Shown here one piece after another: positions 1-8,654 of a stretch of 13,129 nucleotides of DNA (the stretch's first letter is position 1; every line of letters starts with the position of its first letter). The stretch comes from Spongospora subterranea. Lineage: Eukaryota > Endomyxa > Phytomyxea > Plasmodiophorida > Plasmodiophoridae. The notes under the pieces were generated by a model. That model saw only the letters and a program-made list of their open reading frames with translations, was not told the origin of the DNA and did not search any database. The stretch covers positions 1-13,129 of the forward strand of contig OUQQ01000565.1 of NCBI GenBank assembly GCA_900404475.1, read 5' to 3'. The position numbers were made by a program, and so were the translations under genes.

Positions 1-77
1 CCAAACCCCATGTCAATTTAGCGTTAGAAGTCAAACCTTATGCCAATTTAGACGCCAAACCCCATGCCAGCATCGTA
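1..77. repeat. Degenerate ~23-nt direct repeats at left edge
   Basis: Three imperfect units of the type CCAAACCCCATGCCAATTTAG start at about 1, 32 and 53. A further junction of the same type (CCAATTTAGCGCCAAACCCC) lies at 476-493. The units differ by a few substitutions and have unequal linkers, so this looks like the edge of an eroded tandem or dispersed repeat. The window starts inside it, so the full array length is unknown. Confidence 0.6.
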
Positions 78-758
78 ATCAGCATTAGCTGATGCGGTGT
101 GTTGGCCGGCGGGGCGTGGATCGAGAGGGAGCTGTGTCTGCATTGCTGGATCAGGGCGAGGTCTGGAATGCTCTGGCCGGATTCGCTGAGGAAGGTGAAC
201 CGATCGGGTGTCGGTCGCGGCGCGCGCCCCGACGATGACGACGCTGTGGATGAATGCAGCGCCCCCTGAACCTATCCCCCGACGCCGCACAAGGTACCAC
301 CAAATAGGTACTCGTTGTGGCTACACGACGATCCAGGTCTCGAGACTGGCAGACGTCTGCGGACGTCGCTAACTTGACAAATATCCAAATATCGTGCAGA
401 GGCCGCCAAAGGCTCATTTTATGAAATGTGAACGCTGGAATCACCATTGATCATCGTAATAAAGCACAGAAGAACCAATTTAGCGCCAAACCCCCCGCTG
501 TGTACGAATAATTAACCGCACCATTATGTACACTTGTGTTTTCTGCGCGAGCAAGGGAATATAACAAGTGCGCGACTGTGGTTTATGTGTACAGTTCTGC
601 CGTTCGGTCCCGGTTCTCAATTGGAAGGCGATTACCAAATCCCGACGACACCAGGCCCAGGGAGTCAATTAGCCCACAACACCGATCGACCATTGCCAAT
701 TACTACAAATTTTGAACTCTACCAAATCAGTATCCTGGCCCATTAGCGTGGGTTTCAC
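78..758. other. Left flank without a supported gene; SEC13 promoter side
   Basis: From about 90 to 300 the DNA is GC-rich, and the minus strand has Pro/Ser/Arg-rich open frames (48-290 and 151-447). They overlap in different frames, show no recognisable domain and may only reflect base composition. The stretch 500-758 is AT-richer and presumably carries the SEC13 promoter and 5' leader. I cannot point to a TATA box. No RNA gene was recognised. Confidence 0.4.
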
Positions 759-1971
759 ATGGTAGATATTTCCTCGTAGTTTTACTTAATGGATTATTTC
801 TAATATTGTTTGCTGTTTATCGTTTTTCCTTGATGATGGTCATGCTCAATGATATCACACATAGGCAACAGAAGAGTTATCATTTGAAAGCGGTCACGAT
901 GACCTGATTCACGACACGCAGCTTGATTATTTCGGCAGCCGTCTGGCAACGGCGTCCGCTGATAAATCTATAAGAATTTTCGATATTTCAGGAGACCAGC
1001 ACACTTTACTTGCTGACTTGAAAGGGTAAAGAATTCATGATCATCGCTTGACTTTCTGTTTTTTTTTTTTCAACATGCCTATCTTTTGCCTGCCACTTTT
1101 GAATTGTTGGTGATCGATCGATGTCAGGCATGAAGGTCCAGTTTGGTCAGTGGCATGGTCACATCCACAGTATGAAAGCCTGTTGGCATCGTGCTCTTAC
1201 GATGGGCGCGTTATTATCTGGAAACAGGAAGGCCCTTCATGGAATCGAATATTCTCCAGCGATTCAGCACAGACGTCTGTAAATTGTGTTGTGTGGTCTC
1301 CTCCTGAGCAAGGTCTAATGCTCCTTGTTAGTATTTCTATCGATTGTTAACAAGGCCTAACAATGTTTCGCTAGGCTTGCTCATCCGATAACTTCGTGTC
1401 AGTTTACACGTACTCTGAAAACCAGTGGAAAGAGTGTCGGTTCAGCGCCCATCTAGGAGGGGTGAATGCGGGATCCTGGGCCCCAGCATCACCTCAGTCG
1501 GTGCCTCGATTTGTCACCGCCGGCAATGACAACCGGCTGAAAATGTGGCGACTCTCGGATGACCAATGGGTTGAGCAAAAGGGTGTGTTTGACGACGACG
1601 TGTTGCATCACAAAGACTGGGTTCGTGATGTGGCTTGGGCACCAAGCCATGGTATTCCCTCTCATTGTATAGCTAGCTGTAGCGAAGATAAGACCTGCAT
1701 CATTTGGACCGAAGTATTATCCTCAAATTCAAAGGTTTTCGCTTGCTCACGTCAACTTTTGCAGGAGAGTTCAGGGCAATGGCGCAAGTCCAAAGTTCTG
1801 GAGTTCAAGCAGAAAGTTTGGCGTGTGAGCTGGTCTGTCATGGGCAACATTCTGGCAATATCGCAAGGGGATAACAAAGTTAGTCTGTGGAAAGAGTCTC
1901 TAGATGGCGATTGGGAAGAGTTGACATCAATTGACGATCAGCGATCCAATGATCCAAACCGTTTGCAATGA
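759..1971 (+). CDS. SEC13: SEC13, WD40 subunit of the COPII coat and nuclear pore
   Basis: SEC13 is a six-bladed WD40 protein. With SEC31 it forms the outer COPII cage on ER exit vesicles, and it is also a Y-complex nucleoporin. Proposed exons are 759-761, 865-1025, 1128-1326, 1375-1713 and 1765-1971, giving 302 aa, the usual length. Recognisable in order are [91 protein letters not shown], and [20 protein letters not shown] followed by VSLWKES. The body is very secure from family knowledge. The first exon is inference: it would be a bare ATG followed by a 103-nt intron, because the second exon is closed upstream by TAG with no in-frame ATG, and the splice gives [14 protein letters not shown]. 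The 51-nt intron at 1714-1764 is stop-free and in frame; removing it restores the expected IIWTEESSGQW join. Confidence 0.95.
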
Positions 1972-2505
1972 CATCTTCATCTTCTAACTAAACCTCAAAA
2001 AACAATATTTCCAGGTTGTTTGATATTGCTGGGTTATAAAAAGGTGTACCTCGCCCCATCCTGGGTTCTTTGCTTTATATGTTTCCGTAAACGGCCCTCG
2101 CACTGCCGGTGCTATGAGTTCCACGTTGATCACCATCTGACAAGCTACCCGACAGCGATGTAGAAACGTCAGGACCGTATTATTACGAAGAATTCCAAGC
2201 TGCTTTTACCAAGAGTTGCCCCTTCACCGATGCATATGTCATGGTTATGGTAAACATTTTGAGGTAAATGCAGTTTCGAATGGGTCTGCTGCTTTAGCTG
2301 AACTCAACAAGCTCATTTCGAAGGACAAAGAGCGTCACCTCCTGCGTATTCGACTCAACTCACGTGCAATAACAGTAGCATTCTCTACACAACTACAACC
2401 TATTACTTGAGGAGAAGGCCAACAACGGTGACGCTAATGTCTTATCGCCAGAATAATAATAAGTTGTGATTGATATATGAGGTATTCTGATTAAGTCTCG
2501 AAACT
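1972..2505 (+). other. Convergent intergenic region with weak small-gene candidates
   Basis: This lies between the SEC13 stop and the NIPA-like gene stop on the other strand. A TATAAAAAG box sits at 2035-2043. Model 1 starts at ATG 2114, removes a 48-nt intron (2125-2172, weak GTTGAT donor) and ends at 2410, giving 82 aa that include NGSAALAELNKLISKDKE. Model 2 uses another frame that contains GPYYYEEFQAAFTKSCPFTD, has 48-nt introns at 2250-2297 and 2364-2411, and ends at 2456 with EKANNGDANVLSPE; it has no identified start. The models exclude each other and neither resembles a family I know, so either or both may be chance. Confidence 0.25.
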
Positions 2506-4096
2506 TCATACCTGCTTTGATACAGAAAGCATGTACGACCTGCCGAGTTGTTCCACGTCCGGTTTTCTCTCGGCCTTCAGTTGTTTAACGAGTTCTAGCT
2601 GTTCCGACTTTGGCGATTTCGCTGTGGATTTTCGACGTGATTTCCTGCCCCAGTTGGACTTTGTCACCATCAAATGCGATGCTTCTTCACGTCTAGATAA
2701 TATGAGTAAACCGCTTATAGTTACGCCGATCCCAAACGCGAACATTGACATTTGTCCAGGCTGCATATGCTCATATTCTCCCTATTGACGAATGAACCAG
2801 TGAAACTCACACAATGGACAACTCACAAAAAATATAAGACCCGAGGCAACCGATCCAATGCACCAAAACGTTTGAAATACTGGGACGACGTACGAGGCCT
2901 CAAAAAGGCGAAGCCCGTCATTCAGGTATTTGATTTGAAAGAATATTGTTGTGAACAAGGAAATGAAAACAACATAGGTTGGAAGGTGGGCAAACATGAG
3001 CTTGCCCCCAGCAATTGATCCATAAAGCAGTTCTGCAGTGCACCTGAATATTTGATATTGTAAGACAGCATGAAACCTGTTGCAACTGGGATATCCTTTA
3101 CTTTGCGAACAGAACGTTCTGCGCGCCTATAGTGCCAGAAAGCGCAGGATAGAGGAATCGATGGATTTTGATTGCATTGGACTGATACGCCATGACAGCT
3201 GGTGCGCATTCTATAGCTAATCCCAAGTCGCTTTCGTCACAACCTGAGACAACAACGACAATCATTTCGAGTTGAAAGTTGTCATGTCAAAGCTGGTTGA
3301 AATTGCTACCTTCAAGAAGGCCAAGCATTTGGATACTATCGGACTGCGACATCGCTTCGGCCCTAAGCTGGTCATAATGCTTCACCGCTGACGACATGAC
3401 AGCGATGGCGGCCATCACGCCGGTAGAAAAGATGAGGAATGCAGGCTTGACGTATAGCGCAAACAGTTCATCGAGCTGAAACAATTTATCTTCGTGCGAC
3501 GCGAACGAAACGCTCAGGATGGATCCCGATATTATGATGCACACAGCCACGATCTCTGCAGGAAGTCACCTAAACCTGATTCATCGCCCAGCGTCAATCG
3601 CCCTTACCATTACAGGAAATCTTCTCCCTGAGAAGAAGCGGAGCGAAGATGACATTCGCAATCAATGTAACGGCGCCTAAAGGAGCGATGACGACCTGAA
3701 TTGATTTATGGGCTTCGTCAAGAAGAAAGAAAAGCGGAACAGTTGTCGACCTGTGGAGCAAAAGCCAACGCGAAAAAATCCGCAATGGCGCCAACCATGA
3801 CGAGGGTAATTCCTGCAACCCAAAGCGGTTGCAGAAAATATTTTGGTGTTCCTATATCAGATAGGGCCGAGGCTGTTGTTGGCGCCGTAGGTGAGGAAGG
3901 CTGTTTATCGCTCCAGTTAGACGACTGCAGATGGCACAGCTTCTGCAGGTTGATCCCTGCCTAGTCGCTGATCAATGTGCGTTTTGCCCCACAACACCCA
4001 TGCGACCAGACCTAAATTAGAGATGATCGAGGCGAAGCACGCTAGCAGGACTCCGACCACCCATCGGCGCATCCCAAGTATATCTTTGCCATCCAT
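2506..4096 (-). CDS. NIPA-like (DUF803) magnesium transporter family membrane protein
   Basis: A polytopic protein of the NIPA/DUF803 family, members of which transport Mg2+; substrate here is inferred. Exons on the minus strand are 4096-4012, 3956-3751, 3695-3608, 3555-3310, 3243-3102, 3043-2827 and 2781-2506, giving 419 aa. Introns are 45-66 nt and all junctions keep frame. Family landmarks in order are SNLGINLQKL, PLWVAGITLVMVGAIADFFA, APLGAVTLIANVIFAPLLL before REKI, LDELFALYVKPAF, FLYPALSGTIGAQNVLFAK, FFQIKYLNDGLRLFEASYVV before PVFQTFW, and a last helix FAFGIGVTISGLLIL. About nine hydrophobic helices are visible. A Ser/Thr/Pro-rich loop follows helix 1, and the C-terminal tail is basic (KSNWGRKSRRKSTAKSPKSE), probably cytosolic. 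The ATG at 4096 is the only Met before helix 1 in this frame, with a stop further upstream. The tail could extend through another splice at CAG|GTATGA at the stop. Confidence 0.9.
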
Positions 4097-4602
4097 AATG
4101 GTGCAGGGCCAATCTTCTGGATTCCTCGGCCGTTTCGGAACCTTCGCGCAAAAGCTACCTTTGCTGTCGATTTGCAGTATTTCTAAACGGATTCATATCT
4201 GATACGAATTAGAATACAGAAAGATCAATCCCCTGTTGAACGTTTTTGTTACTTTTCGCCAGGTTAACTTTTGTCGAATTGGCGTGGCCTCGTTGGCTCC
4301 GATCCCATCATACGTCAGCGGCGCCACCTCAAACGTCTTTGTGGATTATGAAAACTTGTCATACAGAAACGCAACCCTGTTATCACATCCAGAAGGTCGA
4401 CAAACCCCACAGTTGACCGACATTTCGAAATACAAAAAATAGAACGGTCAGAATCCGATAACATGCTACTGATCAATGCGGATGTGACTTTTCCAAAGAG
4501 GTTGAAGACACGACACGAGTCAGTAATTTCTGAAAAGGAATGAAGTCCAAAGGCAACAAGAGAGTCTTTTAGGGGGCTATATTAAAATAGCATGGATCTG
4601 AA
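4097..4602. other. Intergenic: ALY/REF 3' end and NIPA-like gene promoter
   Basis: Lies between two minus-strand genes, so it should hold the ALY/REF 3' untranslated region and the NIPA-like promoter. A 68-codon plus-strand frame (4236-4442, TTG start only) and minus-strand pieces beginning MLSDSDRSIF or MSVNCGVCRPSGC overlap one another. None has a family signature or a clean start-to-stop model, so I call no gene. Confidence 0.4.
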
Positions 4603-5513
4603 TTACTCGCCAGAACGGACAACGCGGCGTTGATTATTGCCGCGATGGTTACCGTTGTCATTCTTGAATTTCGTGACCCCACGACCGCGAACCTTTACGA
4701 TCTGTTCAGGCGTTGTCTTGGGCTGGTCATCAAAATCGTGTCGATTATCGCCTTCGGTCACGGTCATGACCTGGTCATCCAACTTGACGCCGTTGTATTT
4801 TTCAACGAATTTTCTTGATGCAGCACGCTTATGGAAATGTATGATCGCTGCACCTGTTGGGCGACCTGACCGGTCAAATACCAGCTCTGCCCTGTTATAA
4901 TCGGGAAAATCCTTGAAAAGCCCCTCTAGATCTGACGCTTCAACTTGCCATGGAATATCTGATATTGTCACAACACCAGTTGTCCTCAGACTTAAGCCTA
5001 TTGATTTAGAGGCAAATGACGAAAGCGATTTGGTCAAAGTGTCGTTGTGATTGCGGGGCGCTGGATAATGCTCAAGGAACATGTCGTGCTATATGCAAAA
5101 ACATATATCAATTGAAAATAATTACTACGAACAAAATCGAGTAACAAAAACAAAAAAAATGCAATCAACCTGGAGCTCAATCGGAAATTCATTCGAGTTG
5201 TGGGTTTCTAGCTGACCTCCCATTCTTTCTCGGGATCCTTTCGCCTGATAGTTTGAAATTTATCCAAACGCCGTCTGCCCTCTGAAGTTGGCACTGTTAC
5301 TCTAATAGAACCTCCTTTTTTCTGACCAAATGAACCGCGACGTCCAGCCCCCTTGCTGCTATTCCCTCTCTTGCCTCCAGCGAACGGGCGGTTCGGCGCC
5401 GCACGTGGTCTCGGCGGTGGTTTCGTCGATTTCCGACGCTGCGCGGCGATCTCGTCAAGGGACATATCCAGATGGGATTCCGCCGTGGCATCGACGACCA
5501 TGGCGTCCGACAT
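4603..5513 (-). CDS. ALY/REF (Yra1-type) mRNA export adaptor
   Basis: This nuclear adaptor binds spliced mRNA and the helicase UAP56/Sub2 within TREX and hands transcripts to the export receptor. Two exons on the minus strand, 5513-5217 and 5088-4603, flank a 128-nt intron and encode 260 aa. The N terminus carries the UAP56-binding motif (LDMSLDEIAAQRRK, residues 15-28). An Arg/Gly/Pro-rich segment follows, then KEWEHDMF across the splice junction, matching KWQHDLF in the animal protein (family knowledge). One RRM spans about 137-212, with RNP2 VVTISDIP and RNP1 GAAIIHFH. The C-terminal RG tail is short and ends RRVVRSGE, without an obvious second UAP56-binding motif. The intron is AT-rich with a poly-T run and places a TAG six bases after the splice site. 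The three-copy tandem repeat at 5602-5897 lies about 90 bp upstream of the ATG. Confidence 0.93.
5089..5216 (-). other. ALY/REF intron, 128 nt, long for this window
   Basis: Donor GTCAGC, acceptor CATATAG, with a poly-T-rich middle. Retention would end the protein after residue 101, before the RRM. It is about twice the length of most introns here. Its position after a ~300-nt first exon recalls yeast YRA1, whose intron is needed for autoregulation; any such role here is inference. Confidence 0.8.
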
Positions 5514-5601
5514 TGTTCGCTAGCAATTTCCGATCAATCGGGGCCGACGGCAAAAACGTCAATGGAGAGTTGAGGACAATACACCACACACTGACACACA
5601 C

Positions 5602-5897
5602 GGAGACTGGCAGCGCCTTCGCACTATATGCAACTGCGAGGCACTAGGTACAACTGCGACAGTCGCGCAACTAAATATACAAGTGCCGTGACCTTGAATT
5701 AGGAGACAATCAGCGCCTTCGCACTATATGCAACTGCGAGGCACTAGGTACAACTGCGACAGTCGCGCAACAAATATACAAGTGCCGTGATCCTGTATTA
5801 CGAGACTGGCAGCGCCCTCGCACTATATGCAACTGCGCGCGGCACTAGGTTCACAGCGACATTCGCGCAACCAAATACACAAGTGCCGTGACCATGT
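5602..5897. repeat. Three tandem ~100-bp repeats
   Basis: Copies are anchored by CAGCGCC at 5611, 5711 and 5810. Copies 1 and 2 are nearly identical; copy 3 is more diverged. Each contains GCACTATATGCAACTGCG, a GGCACTAGGT segment and AAGTGCCGTG at its end. Copies 1 and 2 share the near-palindrome TGCGACAGTCGCG. The array sits in the 5' flank of ALY/REF, so it could act as repeated regulatory sites or simply be a minisatellite. Confidence 0.9.
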
Positions 5898-6549
5898 ACT
5901 GTATTAGCGCCATGGATCGGTCGGTTCGACAATGGTTAACTGAATCGAGCCTGGTCTGTTCCCGGAGCGGACCGCAGCAAGGTGTGTGTGTGTGTCCGTT
6001 TGGGAAACGGCTTCAGAAAGAACACACGACGTTGGACCAAAGTCTAATAGGCGCTGCTGTGAAGTTAACCAGCACCGATATGGTAGAAGGGGGTTTTCAA
6101 AGGCGTTGGTGCCATAGACCATTGAGGCTGTGGATTATTATGCCGCGTTTGCGCGCCATTATTTCATGATCAGCATGACCATTGTCATTATTTGTGATAT
6201 TCTGTTTTGGGCATCACTAATCTAGAGGTAATAAACGCTTTTCAATTCGATTTTCTGATCGATTTAATCTTGAAAATACCCCATACGCGTTCGGTTGCTG
6301 TGATCCACCTCCGTCTTCTATCTCCACCGATCGTTCTAAACCGTTCTCACCTGACATACATCACCAGAGTTTTACAGCCTTCATTGCCACCCACCCACCG
6401 ACTGTTTGTTCTGTCTGAATTAAAGCGGCCCATAATGTGATGCCTGTTCAGAAGGTCGTTTTCTGTGAGCCCAAATGGCAAAACGCGTTGTTGCGGTTTT
6501 TGCAATGTCCCAGGACCGGGCGTTCTTGCTCTGGGTATTTTTCCAGGTT
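5898..6549. other. Intergenic, no gene supported; short (GT)n tract
   Basis: This lies between the repeat array upstream of ALY/REF and the 3' end of the exonuclease gene. It contains a (GT)7 microsatellite at about 5982-5995. An open plus-strand frame at 5888-6169 begins inside repeat copy 3, crosses the microsatellite and has no recognisable motif. The part nearest 6549 is probably exonuclease 3' untranslated sequence. Confidence 0.4.
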
Positions 6550-7919
6550 TTATTCTTTGCGATTCGTTTTCTTACGAGGAGGTTCGTCAATGGATATCGG
6601 ATCACGTGGCTGTCGAGAAGAGGGGCCAGCACCGCCTAACTTCAGGTCGATCGATTCCGACAAGGGCGCGACATGTTTCGCGAGTTTCGATTGCCCGTGC
6701 GCCGATTTCCCCGATATTCCCGTCAATGACGACGCGATTCTGATCAGGATGAACGCGTCCAGCCCGGCGTAGTTCAGCTGCGCCTCGGATAGTGGCCGGC
6801 GAGACCAATCCGACATCTGATACACAGCGCGAAACTCAACAAACCTTATTCGCATAGCCGGTCAACGATCACCGAAACCTGCTGTCCTTTGGACAACGTC
6901 ATCCCGAAGCAGAAAAGCGACAAACGCGCCAGTGATTTCCTGTCCGATCCTGGATAGCGAGATTGAAACACGTTGTGAAGGTCCAGAATCGACGACAGAT
7001 TCCTGAACGACCCGCAGGGATATTCTCTGAGACCAACAACATTTTTCATCAGCGATTGTTGTCGTTTACATGAGGTGTGACCGCAATACCTATGCAGCTT
7101 AGCAATGTCGTCGCGCAGACCGACACCGAGTTTTACTATATGACGAGCGGCCAGCAATCGCGATAGAACCGGAACGCAGATCGACGATGCCCGTTGCAGG
7201 TCGAATATGAATATCGCCGACGACGTCGCGATCTGAACGATCGAGACGGGGGTTGGAGCCCTGCCTAACAAGACAATTGGCGTTCCGGAACGACGTTGTC
7301 AGGAACGTTGTTCACAAACCTTTGCGAAACACGGGTTGAGATTCTGTGTCGATTCCCAGCAACGGCGACGAAAACAGAATCTCTTCCGCCAACTTCAATG
7401 ATCGATCATCGTCCACGACCACGATCGTGACGTCCTTGGGGATCGATACTGTTGACGGCTGCAGATTGAACGTCTCCAGTAGTTTAGTCGGCGGCGGTTT
7501 GTGCCCTGGCCCTTGCATCTCGGCCAGCAGTAGGCGCCCGTACCCGACCTCGTTCCCATCCCGGAACCCGTCCAATGCGTGTTCGCTGATGGCCGTCGAA
7601 TACGCCATCAGCAATCGCGCCTTGGCGATGGCCAGAACCGCATCGAGCTTGAACCCGACTGGGGTGTCGGGCGATTTCAATAATTCCTTGATCCAGACCG
7701 ATACGGATTCATCTGATCCTGTTTGTCATCGAGCAATGGGGATGGATAGATTCGCGAAGCAGATCCCATACCGGATTGGGGTGCGGTTTTGACAGTTTGG
7801 CAGAGAAATATGAGCGCGTTCCTTCTTTGCGATGTGGTCTGAACTGGGTCAAGGAGAGCCCATCTCAGCACACCCCGATTGTCGGCAACGATATCGCCAG
7901 GGCCGACGACCTGACCCAT
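6550..7919 (-). CDS. Stand-alone DEDDy 3'-5' exonuclease (WRN/EXD2-like)
   Basis: Predicted to remove nucleotides from 3' ends using two metal ions. Minus-strand exons are 7919-7772, 7718-7316, 7260-7090, 7026-6879 and 6816-6550, giving 378 aa. All three motifs are visible: Exo I GIDTES (D173, E175), Exo II LGVGLRDDIAKL (D234/D235) and Exo III LNYAGLDA (Y306, D310), i.e. the DEDDy subclass. After the catalytic domain is a ~65-residue polar tail ending PPRKKTNRKE, a plausible nuclear signal. No helicase domain follows. The 63-nt intron at 7027-7089 is stop-free and in frame; removing it gives DIAKLHREYPCGSF, which fits the family spacing better than retention does. Residues 1-130 resemble nothing I know. 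The start at 7919 is the first ATG of an open frame that continues upstream to about 8060, so a further 5' exon is possible. Confidence 0.85.
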
Positions 7920-8041
7920 GATGGACGACCTTCTGCATATGTTGAGGGCGACCTGGACGATTACAAAATGGGTCAGAGATTGGCACCGAATAACGAAAAC
8001 AACGTGGGAGACCTTGTGTCTTCGGTCATCGCAACACGACA

Positions 8042-8209
8042 ATGATTTCAACAGACTCAATAAAGAAGGGCTTTCCTGAAATATCAGAACTGGATCACGA
8101 AAACGGTTCGGATTGCATTAGAGATGAAGAAAACGCTAACCGGGAGCTGGCCCAGCTTAGAGAGAACATCAGTCGCTTCCTGATCAACAGAAAAAGGGCT
8201 GGCGCTTGA
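8042..8209 (+). CDS. Possible 55-aa helical/coiled-coil protein
   Basis: An ATG-initiated frame encodes a Glu/Arg/Leu-rich protein starting MISTDSIKKGFPEISELDHE and containing NRELAQLRENISRFLINRKR, which has a heptad-like pattern typical of a short helix. It lies in the gap 5' of the exonuclease and opposite to it, so the two could share a promoter region. The end overlaps one splice model of the uncertain gene at 8184-8632 by 26 bp. There is no homology I recognise and no introns are evident. It could be a small protein, a terminal exon of a longer gene, or chance. Confidence 0.3.
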   Translation: MISTDSIKKGFPEISELDHENGSDCIRDEENANRELAQLRENISRFLINRKRAGA

Positions 8210-8632
8210 GGAAACTGATCGAGATTTGGTTCGGCGCGGTGCCTGGAGGCATTCGAATTAGTTGGCATGAAATTCGGGGCTCAAGAACAGGATCGGGACA
8301 TGGGCGCTCTGAACACCACGTTGCCTTTTTGCCACCATGGCGAGGGTTCTGCCCAGTGTCGGCTGGCTCCTCGTTTTTCGGCCCATCGCCCGCTGCATCC
8401 CTGCCATTGCACCCACTGCCCCTCCAACAATCGTGGACACGGGGTGAACTTCCGTCAGATTGATCGTTGTTCCCAATCTCTGTTCTGGAAATCTGCGCGA
8501 TTTGATTTCGAAAATGTCCTTCGGCTACATTCGGTATTGTTTCGGGTGTTTTCTCAACGCGGGTGCAGGCGTTCTGTTTCGAGAGGCGGGTAGCGCCATG
8601 GGCAATAGATGGTCAGTGGTTCGGACCGACAT
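8184..8632 (-). pseudogene. Uncertain ORF interrupted by in-frame TAG (gene with short intron, or remnant)
   Basis: On the minus strand a frame begins at ATG 8632 (MSVRTTDHLLPMALPASRNR), meets TAG after 35 codons, then continues in the same frame as LGTTINLTEVHPVSTIVGGA, a Gly/Ala-rich stretch and basic residues (MGRKTRSQ, MVAKRQRG) to a stop at 8258. A 36-nt GTAGCC...GCGCAG excision, or a 66-nt one starting at GTTGAG, would remove the stop and keep frame. A later GT-AG pair would move the end to 8184. The basic-hydrophobic mix could suit a small mitochondrial protein, but I do not recognise it. It begins only 22 nt after the stop of the membrane-protein gene, close for two separate fungal genes. 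Confidence 0.3.
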
Positions 8633-8654
8633 CGTGTATTGAGTGATATGTTGT

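Noticed and set aside
5888..6169. 93-aa plus-strand frame
   Set aside because: It starts within a tandem repeat copy and crosses a GT microsatellite; no domain.
6437..7792. Long open frames on the plus strand opposite the exonuclease
   Set aside because: They are mirror frames of a gene whose catalytic motifs are all on the minus strand; no motif or splice model of their own.
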